DNA from: Shinisaurus crocodilurus
Lineage: Eukaryota; Chordata; Lepidosauria; Squamata; Shinisauridae
DNA: 64,000 nt
NCBI GenBank assembly: GCA_021292165.1
Contig: CM037879.1
Coordinates: forward strand, 34,863,619 to 34,927,618
Reading direction: 5' to 3'
Below the pieces are notes generated by a model. The model made no database searches. It saw only the letters and a list, made by a program, of their open reading frames with translations, and was not told where the DNA came from. Both the position numbers and the translations under genes were made by a program. Below are positions 12,316-23,817 of the stretch, one piece after another (within the stretch, counting starts at the first letter, position 1; each line of letters starts with the position of its first letter).

Positions 12316-12873
12316 TAGCGATGTATGCATACTGGTGGGGTGCTCGCCTTGTGCTCGGTGTGCACCCCCGCCGCTTGACTCCTCCCGCGGCGACATGAGG
12401 CTCCCAGCAGACTTTCCTGGTACCCGGAAGTGACGGGACAGGTCCAGGCACTGTTCCGGGAACAGACGCGACGGGACCCTGGCGCTGCTTATTTCCACGT
12501 AAATATAATAGAAAACCACCTTAAAATGGCCACGCAGCTGTTTTAAGGTGGTTTTCTATTATATTTACGTGGGAAAGACAGCACCAGGTTCTCGTCGCGT
12601 CAGTTTCTGGAACAGCGCCGGGACCTGTCACATCACTTCCGGGTCTCCAGCGCTGCATTTTTAGCGTAAATACCATGCGGCTGTTTTAAGGTGGTTTTCT
12701 ATGGTATTTATGCTAAAACCGCAGCGCCGGGGACCCAGAAGTTCCTCTCCTCAGCTCCTCTCCAGGGAGATGTGCCGAGCTGGGGAGAAGGTAAGTGCCG
12801 CAGGGCTCAGAGGGTCGAGCGGGGGTGAGTTTGCCCCCACTTCCACCCCGATCGAGATTCGTGGACATCCCTA
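12316..12873. mobile_element. 558-bp TAGGGATG-ended element with two hairpins
   Basis: Ends are TAGCGATGTATGC and, reversed, TAGGGATGTCCACGAA. Flanks are GCCCTGCC (12308-12315) and GCTCTGCC (12874-12881), a 7-of-8 target duplication inside a tandem array. It carries a perfect 32-nt hairpin (12495-12526 with 12541-12572) and a second 16-nt hairpin (12660-12675 with 12702-12717). CpG-rich arms contain CCGGAAGTGACGGGAC and its near-complement. It has no transposase, so it is non-autonomous, and the 8-bp duplication is hAT-like. Confidence 0.75.
12495..12572. repeat. Perfect 32-nt hairpin
   Basis: 12495-12526 (CCACGTAAATATAATAGAAA...) is the exact reverse complement of 12541-12572, with a 14-nt loop. 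Confidence 0.95.
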
Positions 12874-13139
12874 GCTCTGCCCAATTCGGAAAGAACTGGG
12901 TATGGAGAGCTGCACTTAAGTATTTCTTTTCTGCCTCTGAACAAATAAAAAACATTGCTGTTGGGTTGTTTTTTTTAAAGCAATGGCCATAACGAGGCAG
13001 AAATTACAGAAACTAACAAATGGGAAGCAAGGAGAGACTCCTGCCTAGTGTTGTGTCTGAAGTCTGAACAAAAATCAAAATTAGAAAGAAAAGTCACTTC
13101 TTCCAAGTCTCAACTTGGGAGCCACTGATTAACCCTGTT

Positions 13140-13335
13140 CTCCTATGGAAGGCAGAGCCAAGACTGAGATAGGTTCACTGGGTGAATTTGGGCCAGTCAC
13201 TGACTCTCAGCCTAACCTACCTCACAGGGTTGTTGTGAGGATAAAATGGAGAGGAGGATGAGGATTATGTAAGCCGCCTTGGGTTCCTTGTAGGAAAAAA
13301 GGTGGGGTATAAATATAATAAATAAATAAATCCCC
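13140..13335 (+). mobile_element. tRNA-related squamate SINE, 5'-truncated
   Basis: Carries GGGCCAGTCACTGACTCTCA, CCTACCTCACAGGGTTGTTG, TGAGGATAAAATGGAGAGGA and GCCGCCTTGGGTTCCTTGTA, then GGTATAAAT and an AATAAATA tail. It is the same family as the full-length reverse copy at 23818-24064. The tRNA head is missing or decayed. Confidence 0.85.
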
Positions 13336-13402
13336 TTCTGGTTGGATACAAGTCTGATCTGATTGGCCCTGACTTCCATGGAAGATCTTTCTATCTTTTT
13401 CC

Positions 13403-13600
13403 ACAAGATGTAGTGATGGCAACCAATTTGGAGGGCTTTAAAAGGGGATTGGACAAATTCATGGAGGAGAAGGATATCAATGGCTGCTAGTCCTGATTGG
13501 CTATATGCCACCCGTGGGCAGCTGCTTGGCCACTGTGTGAACAGACTGTTGGACTGGATGGACCCTTAGTCTGATCCAGCAGGGCTGCTCTTATGTTCTT
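13403..13600 (+). mobile_element. CR1-type LINE 3' end (second subfamily)
   Basis: Contains GGCTTTAAAAGGGGATTGGA, CATGGAGGAGAAGGATATCA and TGGACTGGATGGACCCTTAG and ends CAGGGCTGCTCTTATGTTCT. Reverse relatives are at 9426-9660 and 19802-20030. Confidence 0.75.
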
Positions 13601-14320
13601 TAGTGGAAGTTAACCCTTTCCTGCCTGCTCCACTCCCTCGCTGACCGAGAATGATAAACTGAACTCTGAACTTGGGATGAGGCTTATTTCTAAACTTTAA
13701 TTTATGACCTGCCCTATAAGTCTGAAAACCTGAGCCTACACTGAACTTGAACTGAAGCTAGCCTACACATTTTTGTTTATAAGCAGACTTTTCCACTAGC
13801 TAGGGCTGCACAGTGACCCTTGTCAATATAGAGCTATTTATTATTTTTACTGACACTTTCAAAACTTGAGTTTAGTTTAAGTATGTGCTTGAGGTTCTCT
13901 TCAATCACTCAGGAATGTCTGTTAGAACAGGGCTGCAAGAATTCTGCTGGATTCCCCCCCCTCCCACCTTGGGATTTCACTCCCAACTAAGTTTGTAAAG
14001 GGTTACCCTTCCGGGATTTAGCTCCCTCTGCTGCGCCCTTGTTTTGGCTTCTAGGGTCACAATCCATTTATTGAGAATCAGTGGGATAGAGGCTGATCAT
14101 ATTTCTCACCTTATGCTCCCCATCTGTAAAATGAGAACTATATTGTGCTATTTTACAGGGTGCTTAGGAAGGCAAACACAATGAAAACAAGATGTAAGGT
14201 GTTTGTTTGAGAGCCAGACTTCAGTAATTTATGTGATGTTTAACCTGCAATGTACCGTGTTAATCCAGGAACCTAACTCTGAAATCAGCTAACAAAAATC
14301 CCTGCTTTAATGTTGTTCCA
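13601..14320. other. Intronic stretch, nothing recognised
   Basis: No gene or repeat boundary recognised. Confidence 0.4.
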
Positions 14321-14381
14321 GCAAAGGACTGGACAGATTGCCCCTCGCAGCCTCGCGTAGCTGTGGCGGGGGGGAACAATT

Positions 14382-15124
14382 TGCGTGCGGGGGAATGACG
14401 GATCGGACCATAATGGTCTGATATTAATCTACCAATCAGGAGGCAGAGTGGGCGGAGTGGTAGAGCCGATATTAGGCTTGCACCCACCATTTTCTGCCTC
14501 CTTTCGAACACGGCTCCCTCCCATCCCTGTTTGCAGTGTAGGTTTTACTGGTCGCCTGTTTCCAGGAGCCGAGTAGGAATTTTGGTTCATTGTCCTAATT
14601 GGCTGGGGGCAATGTTCCTGTTTCGCCTACTCTGCACTGTATTTCAGGGTTTGAGTGCTTAGTAGCATTGTCAATTTGGTCACATTGGCGGTTAAGTGCG
14701 GGATTAGGCAGTTTTAGGGGCTCGGTGATCATCCTATGGCACCTTTCAGGTGAGAGGCGTGCCCGAGGCTCCTGCCACCGAGTGCCTCACGGCTCGGTTG
14801 TGCCGAGATAAGGCACGTCTCTGAGGTCTTCCTAACTCGCCTGTGTTGGTGCCTGATGGCCAATGCGAGGCTGACTGCGGGAAAGACCTTCCAGTACCAT
14901 GTGGTATTAAGCAAGGAGGGGATGACCTGGCTGCCGTCACCCTCCTTGCTGGATGTTTCGCCCTATAGCAATGGTGACCGGCTGATAGCCGGTGTAATTA
15001 GTACCCACACTTTTTTCCCTTCTTAGATTCCCTATTGATGTTTCAATAAATGTGGCCCATTACTTTTACCACAATTTGTACCCTACAACTGTGTCCGAGT
15101 CGTTATTTCTCCTTTACGTGCGCA
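14382..15124 (+). mobile_element. Solo LTR, forward copy
   Basis: 743 bp from TGCGTGCGGGG to TTTACGTGCGCA, i.e. TG...CA ends that are inverted relative to each other. It shares CGAGTAGGAATTTTGG, CATTGTCC..ATTGGCT and GTTTCGCCTACTC with the reverse complement of 40760-41533. A polyadenylation word, CAATAAATGTGGCCC, lies about 85 bp before the end, as expected for R/U5. The GC- and CpG-rich composition differs from the surrounding intron. No gag/pol or second LTR is adjacent, so I read it as a solo LTR. The 5-bp flanks do not match. Confidence 0.7.
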
Positions 15125-15125
15125 A

Positions 15126-15290
15126 AAGTCCCCTTTTCATTGGGCCTGCAGCAAAGGACTGGACAGATAAGTCCCCTTTTCATTGGGCCTGCAGCAAAGG
15201 ACTGGACAGATAAGTCCCCTTTTCATTGGGCCTGTAGCAAAGGACTGGACAGATAAGTCCCCTTTTGATTGGGCCTGCATTCATCGAAGG
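15126..15290 (+). repeat. 43-bp minisatellite, ~3.6 units
   Basis: GGACTGGACAGATAAGTCCC units start at 15156, 15199 and 15242, exactly 43 bp apart, and are almost identical. One further match, CAGCAAAGGACTGGACAGAT, lies alone at about 14322 on the other side of the LTR. Confidence 0.93.
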
Positions 15291-15395
15291 TAACGTGCCT
15301 ATGTTGTCACAGTTTCTGGGAAGGGCAACACTAACCAAGACTTCCACCATTATATTACTGTATGTAAAGAAACTGCATTGCAGCAACTCAATAAC

Positions 15396-15592
15396 TTAGG
15401 ACGTCTCCTCATACTGAGTCAGACCATTGGTCCATCTAGCTCAATATTCTTTATGCAAACTGGCAGTGACTCTCCAGGGTTTCATACTAAGGTTTTTCCC
15501 AGCCGTATCTGGAGATGCCATAGATTGAACCTGAGATCTGCTTGAATAGTATGTGCTCTATCAGAGCAAGGCCTTTACTGCTGTGGTGCCCC
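15396..15592 (-). mobile_element. tRNA-headed SINE (tRNA-Ala-like), decayed
   Basis: Contains ACTGAGTCAGACCATTGGTC, CATCTAGCTCAATATT, TCTCCAGGGTTTCA and TGGAGATGCCATAGATTGAA. The tRNA-like head is at the right end, read in reverse. The same family is at 22477-22600 and 52766-52960, where the head (GCATGCAGAAGGTCCCAGGT in reverse) is clearer. Confidence 0.75.
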
Positions 15593-18500
15593 ATCTCAAA
15601 TTCCTTAATAAGGGAGCTTTTCCTGGTCACCTTCCTGTATAATTTCTGCATCCAGAGAAAACCCATTTATGCATTCTCTAGTTGTTTGCTGATATAGGCT
15701 GATGTCTTTTTAAAAAATCATGCTGGGCCGCTATTGCTTTGAATTAGTGTTTTAAAATTGGTTTTAACACTTTTATGCTTTATGTGTTCTTTATACATCG
15801 CCTTGAGCAATTTTGTTAGATGGGAAGGCAACTTGAGGATTAGCAGTGTAGAATGATGTTTGATATAAACTTAGTGAATCAGGCTGATATTGCCATTCAA
15901 TTTATTTCTCTTTTACATGTGCATTCATTCTGTGAGGTGAAGTACAAGATAAAGAGAATCCCTCCCCCAATTTCTGAATGCATAAAAGAACAAATTTGGT
16001 TTATTCTATTTCCTTTTCTATTACTACCTTTTCCATGAATGGCTTGATGTTGTGCCATTTTCTATTCCTGTTATAATCTTTGCAACATGAATAAGAAATT
16101 GGAATGCTAATGCCTAATAGATAGCATTGCATGTCTGCTTGGTGCTATACTGTACTACTGTGACCTTTGCAATATTATGTATTCTGATTGGCTGTCCATT
16201 TCACCTCTTTCCCACAAGTTAATAAGGCTGTAAAAAGGAGAGAACTTGAAATGGCCAGCCAGTCAAATTACAGAATATTGAAAAGGTCAAAACAGTACAG
16301 CTCACAGGGAAAAAAAAATTACGGGAATATATGAGGCATTAAAATTCTTGTGACAATGATTATAAGAAGAATGGGAAAGGATACCCATTTGTGTTATTTC
16401 AGTCTAGTGAACCCCATAGGATGATGGACCCAGGACAGCAGTAATTCATGCACCAGCAATCTACAAGAGTTTTATGCACCTATTTACATGGGTATTGAAG
16501 AAAAAAGATGCATCACTGCTTTGAAACCTTCTTGGAACAATTCCTTTGCATTTACATCCTCATTCACCGATAGGGGTACTAGGAAAAGCTTACAATAAGT
16601 GCCCATAACAGCACACTTTACAGACCTATTTTTTTTTCTTAAATGAAATTTGATAAATTGTCAGACATCTTTTAAATTCTCTACATAATTTGTATAGAAG
16701 ATATTGGAATACATTGGCAGACATAATCACCAACAGGCATCTCCCTATATGACATAATAATTAGTATAATCAGTTAGCTTAGAAATTATCTGAGTTTTCC
16801 TGGGGGGGGAAGGGGGGGAACTTGGATAATTTATCTAACCCAACTGAAGGCTCAGAAAACTGCCCTGCCAGTCTTCACTTCCCCAGAAGCCCTTCTACCA
16901 GCCCCAGCCCCCACAATTGTTTAAACACACCTCCCCCTTCCTTTCACTTACCTGGCAAGCAAAGTAGCAGTGGTGAGTGCTCAGGGACAGCAGAAGAGAG
17001 AGGTTGTCCCTTTCCATCTCCATCTACCTGTTACGCCATGTGCCAGTGTGCAAAGCCCATAGGACCATGGGGGAGGTAGTCCCCCCTCCGCGCATGCATA
17101 TGTTGAAGGGCAGCTGCAGTGTTTGAGTCATGAACACCCTTCCCGAAGACCCTCCTTTTTCCTATCCTACTCAAGTACACCATACTCTTGTCTGCTGTCA
17201 GAAAAAGAAAGGTTTGTTCTTAAGTATAAATCTTCTTTTGAGTCATGGACAAAAAGATAGTGCAACCCTTAGTAATCTGCACAGTTCTCATCTTGGAAGG
17301 AAGGGAATTTTTTTGCTTATTTCTTTCCCTGTCTTCTCTTAATTTCGGTTGGTTAGTTCGGTCAGTTGATTTTACTGCATATAACCGTAGGTTCTACAAA
17401 TTGGTTAGTTTGTCGAATTCCAGTTTTACAGATTGAGTTTTAGGATTTATCTGGAGATGGGAATTTCCTCTCCATTGGATGAAATCATCCACTTATACCT
17501 GGCCATCGTCCAATGGGAGAAGATTTTCAATCAGGTAAACTATCCTTCTGTCCAGTGTCAGAAACGTGATTCTGATTTATAAGTAAGAACAAATTTTCCC
17601 ATCTCACTTATATTTTAATAAGATTTTGCAAATCTTTAAAGCCGTTCTGTCATCACTGGTATTATGTTTTATCTCTAAAAAGCAGTTGTCTCTGTGTTAT
17701 CTTTGTCTATGGAAAAATATAATTTCAATCTCCTCATGTATTGCATTTAACCTCTATTGATCCTTTTTCACCCAAGTCTCATCCACCAATTACTACTCAG
17801 TACAAGTTTGTTATTTTTGCTTCTAATAAGGAACATAAAATGGTACTTTGACTCCTACTTGAAAACTGCAGAGTGAGGTGGTTTGTTTTCTAAAAAAAGA
17901 AGGATACAAGCCTTTCAGTATCTATAGCTTATGCATTTCCCACCTCTGCTCACACAGCAGGGGATATGATAGCCTGCAGATTTTTCTGGATTATGATGCA
18001 TCTCCTTTGTGAACCCCCTTGTGCAGAACAAGCCCCTAAATACACTTGAGTCAAGGGGTCATTTATTTTTCACCCTCCTCTTCTCAGCAGGAATTGTGAG
18101 TCTATGAGATAAAAGTATTTTTTTTAAAAAAAATAGAAGAAGTTGCATGATCTACAAGTTGTAGGCAGTATAAAGAATAGAAAACCTGCCTTCATCTTCC
18201 CGCTTCATTGCTCTCCATGGCATTTACTTGTCAGTTTATTAGTGCTACTTACACAACCTGATCTTAGTGAGCACAATGGGAGGCTGGCCTAGGCTGTCAA
18301 AGGAACAGCCAGCCCAAAGGATCAGATATCTTGGACCTCTACTTCAAAGGAAAACCTCAGGTGGTATGCAACTTTTGCTCTGTGTGAATTTCTCGGAGTG
18401 TTACTGTGATGATATAATTAATGGAAAGTGGTGAAGATGAAGGGGAGTAACCTTTGTGTTGTGGCATTTCTTAACACTTGCACTGTTGTAGCTAGGCTCT

Positions 18501-19019
18501 ATCACTGTCCATGTTTTAAATGTATTCCCCTGCCCCTTATTTTTGTAGTGGGTTTACCTGTCATCTTACACCCCAACCTAAGATTCTTTTTCCTGGCACA
18601 GAAAATTGTAGAATGAGGTAGTAAACCATTTCCCTTTCTTCAATAATCACACACTGGTGCTTTCCCTAGTAAAGATGGAACAGAGAGGATGAAATCATAT
18701 TCCCCACCCTTCATGATATTGCTAGAACAAGCCCTAAGAAGGAACAGTAAATAAGTGCTAACCTATGAGTTATTTCAAATTTCTTGAAACACAAGGGTTT
18801 TATAGTCTGTTTTCAATTCAGTTTAGGAAAAAGCCTAATATCGTTTCATTGGTGTAATATTTAATAGCAGCTGGATGTACTATATAACTTATATCTCGAT
18901 ATTGGTCCTGTTTCTAGATGGTAAAACAGGTCTGAGCTGTTTGTTCTTTCAGTATTGTCTTCATGTAGTGATTTATAAAAGTTGTCAAAATTGTGTAGTG
19001 GCTGAAGTCCATTTTTAAA
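15593..19019. other. Intronic stretch, nothing firm
   Basis: 3.4 kb without a gene or a repeat I can bound. Notable only are poly-G runs at 16802-16818. Open frames here are short and have no recognisable domain. Confidence 0.4.
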
Positions 19020-19388
19020 TAGGGATGTATGTGAAAAAAAATTCAGTTTGTTTTTTTTACCAGAATTTACCCAATTTATGTCTCTGAGACCTGAACATAG
19101 ACACAAATGCAATCTGCGGTTAAAGTCTGTACATTTCTGAGCTTATGATGTGTTTAACAACATGCGTACATTTGAAAAAATGCATGCTTTTGAAAAATGT
19201 GTACAAACACCCTTTCATCAATGGGGAAAAAATGCATACATTTGCACACAAAAATGTGCATGAATTTTCATGCGAACGGGAAAACCCCCAAAGCTTGAAA
19301 TCTGATTGAGACAAGAGTCAGAATGAGCTTCAAGGTGGAATTTGGAGAACCTTGATGAGCTCAGGGTTTACTGATTCGCTCATCCCTA
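19020..19388 (-). mobile_element. ~385-bp MITE, copy 2
   Basis: Starts TAGGGATGTATGTGAAAAA and ends GATTCGCTCATCCCTA. The ACCAGAATTTACCCAATTTA, GAGCTTATGATGTGTTTAA and AAAATGTGCATGAATTTTCA blocks line up with the reverse complement of 3860-4247 and with 44271-44660. Confidence 0.75.
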
Positions 19389-19801
19389 TTTATCTGCCTG
19401 CATTAGGGTTGATTCATTTGGCCATCTCTTCCTGTGGCAACTCTGGCTTTGTCAGTGCATGCTATTATCCCATCACAACAGCCTGAAGCGACTCCATTTT
19501 ATTCTTGTAATCATCATGGTGCTACTGTTTAAGTGCGTTTAAAATGAAAAACTGCACATGCTCAGAGTTTCCCCCCCCTTTTTCTTTTAAAATCAGGGTT
19601 GGCAAATATGTTTGTTGTTTTAGCATATTAGGAATGTAGATGGAGTTTTAAAGCATGGAATGAAGGTTGGAGAGGTGGAAGACAAATGATTGCCATTACC
19701 TAATACAAACGGACCTAATACATACGGCTTTCTAGAGCCCCCTCCCCCCACCCCCAGTCCATTAAGTTCAGGGTCTAAAATCATTTAGCTGCACCACTGT
19801 T
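19389..19801. other. Intronic stretch, nothing recognised
   Basis: No gene or repeat recognised. Confidence 0.4.
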
Positions 19802-20030
19802 TCCCACAGTGGCCAACCAGATATTTCTTGGGAAGCCCATTAAGAAGGGCATAAGAACAACAGCTCTCTCTTGTTCATGTTCCTCAACAAATGGGAATAC
19901 TGCCTCTGAAGCTGGAGGTAGTGTATATCTATCATGAGTAGTAGACATTGATAGCCTTCTCTTTGATGAAATTGCCTAATCCTCTTTTAAAACCATATAT
20001 GGTAGCCATTTTGAAGGCAGTGGCTGCTAC
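19802..20030 (-). mobile_element. CR1-type LINE 3' fragment (second subfamily)
   Basis: CACAGTGGCCAACCAGATAT, GGGAATACTGCCTCTGAAGC, TGGAGGTAGTGTATA, CATTGATAGCCTTCTCTTTG and CCTCTTTTAAAACCATATAT. It is the reverse counterpart of 13403-13600, more diverged. Confidence 0.65.
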
Positions 20031-21669
20031 AGAGCTAAGATGTTTGTATGTGTTAGCTCTGAAATAAGGATTACCAACTTACAACTTTCTGCAGGCTCTC
20101 CGTGAGGACAGGCTGGTCCTGAAAGAAACCATTGGCTAGTTTTTTTCACAGGCACATCCTTGCTGATTGGAGCTGACAGCAAGGTGTTGATGAAAACATT
20201 CTCATTGAGGATTCTGTCAGGAAAGAGAAGGGCCAAAACAAATAGGATAAATAGTTGCCTTGGCATAAAACCATTGTGCAGAAGGGAAACAACTGCCCTT
20301 GAAATTTGCCAGTTTCCCAAGCTATTGCTCATACAGCCATGAGGCACGTTCTTGTTGTCAAACTGCTGAGTTTAGAATTGCGAGTCAGGTGGGGAGAAGG
20401 ACATATATGAAAAATGGAAAGAGGAATGCACTACCCACTTATACTCACAAATAGGATCCAAGCTGAGGCAGACTAGTCAGGAATGCCATCGAATGATATG
20501 AAATGCTTATCAGTGTCGCACTTCCTTTCAAGGCTGAACCAATGTGGCTGCATTTTCCAGCCCACTGAAAGTCAAGTTTATGCAGTGAAAAGTGGCAAAG
20601 CTGCATATGGTGTGTCACTCCCAGCATGAGTAATTTGAGGACTTGCATTCTTAAAGGGCGGGGGAGATTTTCTTAATATTTTAGTTGCCAGTACTGCAAG
20701 TTCCTTTGATAACAAACCTTTGTTCTGTGCATAATTCCTGTTAGGAAATGTGTCACCGTCTCCTGTTTGAATTTGAAGCAGTGAGCAATTTGAACTCCTG
20801 CGCTGCCTAACTCATTATAAATGTGCAAGTTCATTTTGGGGGGGAGCTGAATAAAATGGTTATGTAATTACATACTTCTCATAATTATTGAGTAATTATA
20901 TACTTCTCATAATTGCCAAGTAATCATTCTGCTATAACTAGAACTTAATGTTACAACTAATTATATAATTACTGTGTATTAATGTTGTTATCTAGGCAAC
21001 AGAACAAAGTGTTGCTTTGCTGATAGCTTTTTCTCAGCAGCATTTTAAAACATAAAAACTAATATTTGTTATGTGGCTGAAAGTGGATTTTACAAATTGA
21101 ATACACAGTGGAAAGTATCATCACTTCTTTGCAATGTATATCCTTTAAGTAGAGACAAAAAGGTTGCTTCCACTGTTCTTTTTAATGGAAACATTGGATT
21201 TAAGGGAATATAATGCATGAAAATATAAGTGGAAGTATAGTAGAAACACTTATTAAGTATATGCTTTTGTGTTTGAATGTCTCTGTTTTGACCAAAAGGT
21301 GATATGGGTACAGAGTTTATCACGTGTTTAATATTAATATTAATGTTTAATATTTAAACATATTAAATATTATGTTTAATATAATAAACATATATTATTG
21401 GTTTTCTTTATTTCCTTGGGTACCTGATATGGATCCTGAAGAACAGGACCCATAATGACATCTGATGAAACAAATATGGTTTTCCACACTGGATGACAAG
21501 AACTCATTTCAAGGAATGCCCCAAAAAGAAAAGGCAAAGGCACCCAATGCTGTATCATGGTGGTGAAATCTGTTTGGGGAAAATCTGAAGCAGGCCTCAT
21601 CCATTTGCCCTGTCAATAATCTTCTGGTCTCCTGTTGTTATGAGTACTGAGGCAAGCACCAGAAGTCCC
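20031..21669. other. Intronic stretch, nothing firm
   Basis: AT-rich, with a short direct repeat ATAATTAYTGAGTAATTATA near 20880-20925 and a (TATTAA)-like run near 21325-21395. No gene. Confidence 0.4.
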
Positions 21670-21815
21670 ATATTTATAGAGTTGGAAGGAGTACAATGGG
21701 ACATAAAATACTAAGAACTCTGCCACAAATTTCCCAACACGTCATTGAATGCCTCCAAGGAAATACAATTACTACCTTCCTAGGCAGCTACACTATTGCT
21801 TAATTATGGCTAGAA
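21670..21815 (-). mobile_element. Degenerate CR1 3' end
   Basis: ATAGAGTTGGAAGGAG, TTGAATGCCTCCAAGG and CTACCTTCCTAGGCAGCTAC match the tail and last codons of the CR1 copies at 605 and 51800. It is older and more mutated. Confidence 0.6.
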
Positions 21816-22195
21816 CACTCTTATTTTTATTTAAATTCACATTCATATGTTATCACAGCAGCATGGAAGCTGCTTCCTTGTGCCTTCTTCCCATGTCACG
21901 TTTAGATGCAGGAACCACATGAATGGGACTAATCATATGGTTCTTTTCCAGCCAAATGTTGCTGAGTCAGGTGGGAGGGCCATGCCGCCATGTTGATACA
22001 GTGGATAGGAAGCGGGCCTTATACCATTGGTCCATTTAGCCCAAAATACATAACTTGTTTTTGTTATGGTAGATTCTCCCCACCCAACCAATCTGGTGGG
22101 TCAGATGCTGTCAGGAGGCAGGGGTCTTGCCCTGAAGCTCCATTCCTTCTAGCTCCACTGGACATCCTGTTTTGCTTTTCTCCTTATAGAGAGAG

Positions 22196-22262
22196 GCACA
22201 AAGAAAAAGACTTGGCCAGTGCTTGGAGGAGCGGCTTCTCCAAGCATTGGCCAAGTCCTGGC
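22196..22262. repeat. Short hairpin
   Basis: CTTGGCCAGTGCTTGGAG is followed 8 nt later by its near-complement CTCCAAGCATTGGCCAAG. Confidence 0.75.
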
Positions 22263-22476
22263 CTGGGAATCCCTGTTGTTATTTCCGATCACTGATGGGA
22301 GATAATAGTGGGGATTCCTCTCCCAGCCTATGAATCCCTGCTGTTATTTCCCATCAGTGATTGAAGGTTCCCTGGATAGTTGGTGGGGTGGGGCCTCAGA
22401 GGAACCTCTGCAGGCCAAATACAGAACCTCTGTGGGCTGTATTCAGCCTGCTTGCTGGAGGTTCTGCATCCCTGGC

Positions 22477-22600
22477 CTACAGTGTCTGGCAAGCACTCTT
22501 GAGAGTTTCAGACAGCAGTCTTCCTGAAGATACTAGGGAATGAACCTGGGACCTTCTGCATGCAAAGCATCTGCTCTTCCACTGAAGCTACAGCCCTTCC
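22477..22600 (-). mobile_element. tRNA-headed SINE, truncated
   Basis: CAGTGTCTGGCAAGCACTCT leads into GGGAATGAACCTGGGACCTT and CTGCATGCAAAGCATCTGCT. Reversed, the last part is a tRNA-Ala-like sequence with TGC in the anticodon position and a GGTTCATTCC T-loop box. Confidence 0.75.
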
Positions 22601-22679
22601 TTATGTGACTAGCTCGGGAAGAAGCCAGGAGGAAGCTGCTTCCATGCCATGGTGGTAATTTATGAATTGGCATTAAGAG

Positions 22680-23140
22680 AGTGATCCTATGGCCCCTAGA
22701 CAGCATCTAGGGGGGCATAGGATAATTTGGATGCCCAGATCCAAGGTTGGTTGGAGACAGATCTCCAACCTCAGAACTGGGGATCCATGCTCCAATCTCC
22801 CTCCCCCTTCACAGCCTGCACAGCAAGAACCATGCTGGCTGCCTCTCCAAGGTCGGGATATCAACCTTGGAGAGGGAGTAAAGGGGGTGGGGAAGGGAGG
22901 AGACTGGGGCTACCAGGATATGATGTATCCTGATGGAGCGCCAGCCTTCTTCCCTCCCCCTCCAAAGAGTCTCAGCTAGATGGCTGAAAATGGCAATCTA
23001 GCTGAAATGCAGAATGGGAGGTGAGGGGAGGATGGAGATTGTCGCCGCCACTCCTCCCGCTCTGCATTGGATGCTTGTAAGCCTCCGAATTCAGGGGCTT
23101 ACAAGCATCGAGGGGACAAACCGTAGGACTGTGCCCTAAG
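22680..23140 (+). repeat. Dispersed ~450-bp repeat, copy 1
   Basis: Shares ATGGCCCCTAGACA, CCTCAGAACTGGG, GGGGAAGG, CTCTGCATTGGATG and GAATTCAGGGGCTTACA with 38106-38520 in the same order. Starts GATCCTATGGCC and ends near CCGTAGGACTGTGCC, hinting at short inverted ends. The family is not recognised. Confidence 0.6.
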
Positions 23141-23817
23141 TCTATCTTCCTGTGGTTCAAATCTATTGTTTTTAGACCCATCATTATCAGACTGGATCAA
23201 CAATTCTTATCCTTCTTTATAAAAGCTTTCTATGCCAATTTAATCTTTTCTCCTATATCTTGTATTCTGCTACAGCCTAATCATTCTCATAATTTTCCTC
23301 TTAGTTTGGCAACAGCATTATTGAATGTTGATGCCCAGAACAGAACACAGATGAGCTTTCACTAAGTTTTCACTGGTATTATGCAGACCATTACTAGTGA
23401 AGATGTACAGAAATTCTGCTAGCATTATAAGAATTCTTCACTTACTTCAAAATTATTTGAATGTTTCACTTCAGGAAGTTTTAAATATGTCTTGAAATTT
23501 TGTTTTAGGCAAAACTGTGTCAACAAACACTTGACTAAAATGTATAGCCTATGGTATAAAATGTTTGCAATCCTTCCCAGTTTTGCATCATGCACAAATT
23601 TGGTAAGTGCATCTACTCTTTAATCCAGTTAATTAATAAAAATAATAAACAGGGCCAGAATCGGTCCTGACTGCTGAATCCTGCCACTGGATACCTCTGG
23701 TGTATTTGCAGTCCGCTGTATTATTACACTTCATGTTTTTTCAACTAATAACACAGATATCTTATGCTGGTTACATGACCAACCTTGCTGTCTATGGCAA
23801 TCTTCCTTTTCTGTATG
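23141..23817. other. Intronic stretch, nothing firm
   Basis: No gene. Some wording (CACTAGTAATGGTCTGCA-like, TTTGCATCATGCACAAATTT) suggests an old LINE fragment, but I cannot place it. Confidence 0.35.

Larger units (their letters stand above)
12000..12920. repeat. ~140-bp tandem repeat split by an insertion
   Basis: Units start at the AGCTCTACCC / AGCCCTGCCC word at 12021, 12160 and 12307 (periods about 139 and 147 bp) and share GAAAGAAATRRGTAT, CTCTGTGGGATGTAA-type and CAGAGYTCTAG blocks. The third unit is interrupted at 12316 by a 558-bp element and resumes at 12874. The 164-codon reverse frame across this array is a by-product, not a gene. Confidence 0.75.

Noticed and set aside
12025..12519. 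164-codon minus-strand open frame, the longest after the exon 41 frame
   Set aside because: It runs across two units of a tandem repeat and into an inserted hairpin element. The peptide just repeats the array wording.
15126..15290. CRISPR array
   Set aside because: The 43-bp units are contiguous with no unique spacers, and the genome is vertebrate.
22530..22600. tRNA-Ala gene
   Set aside because: The cloverleaf is incomplete and the same sequence recurs with a common 3' body, so it is a SINE head.
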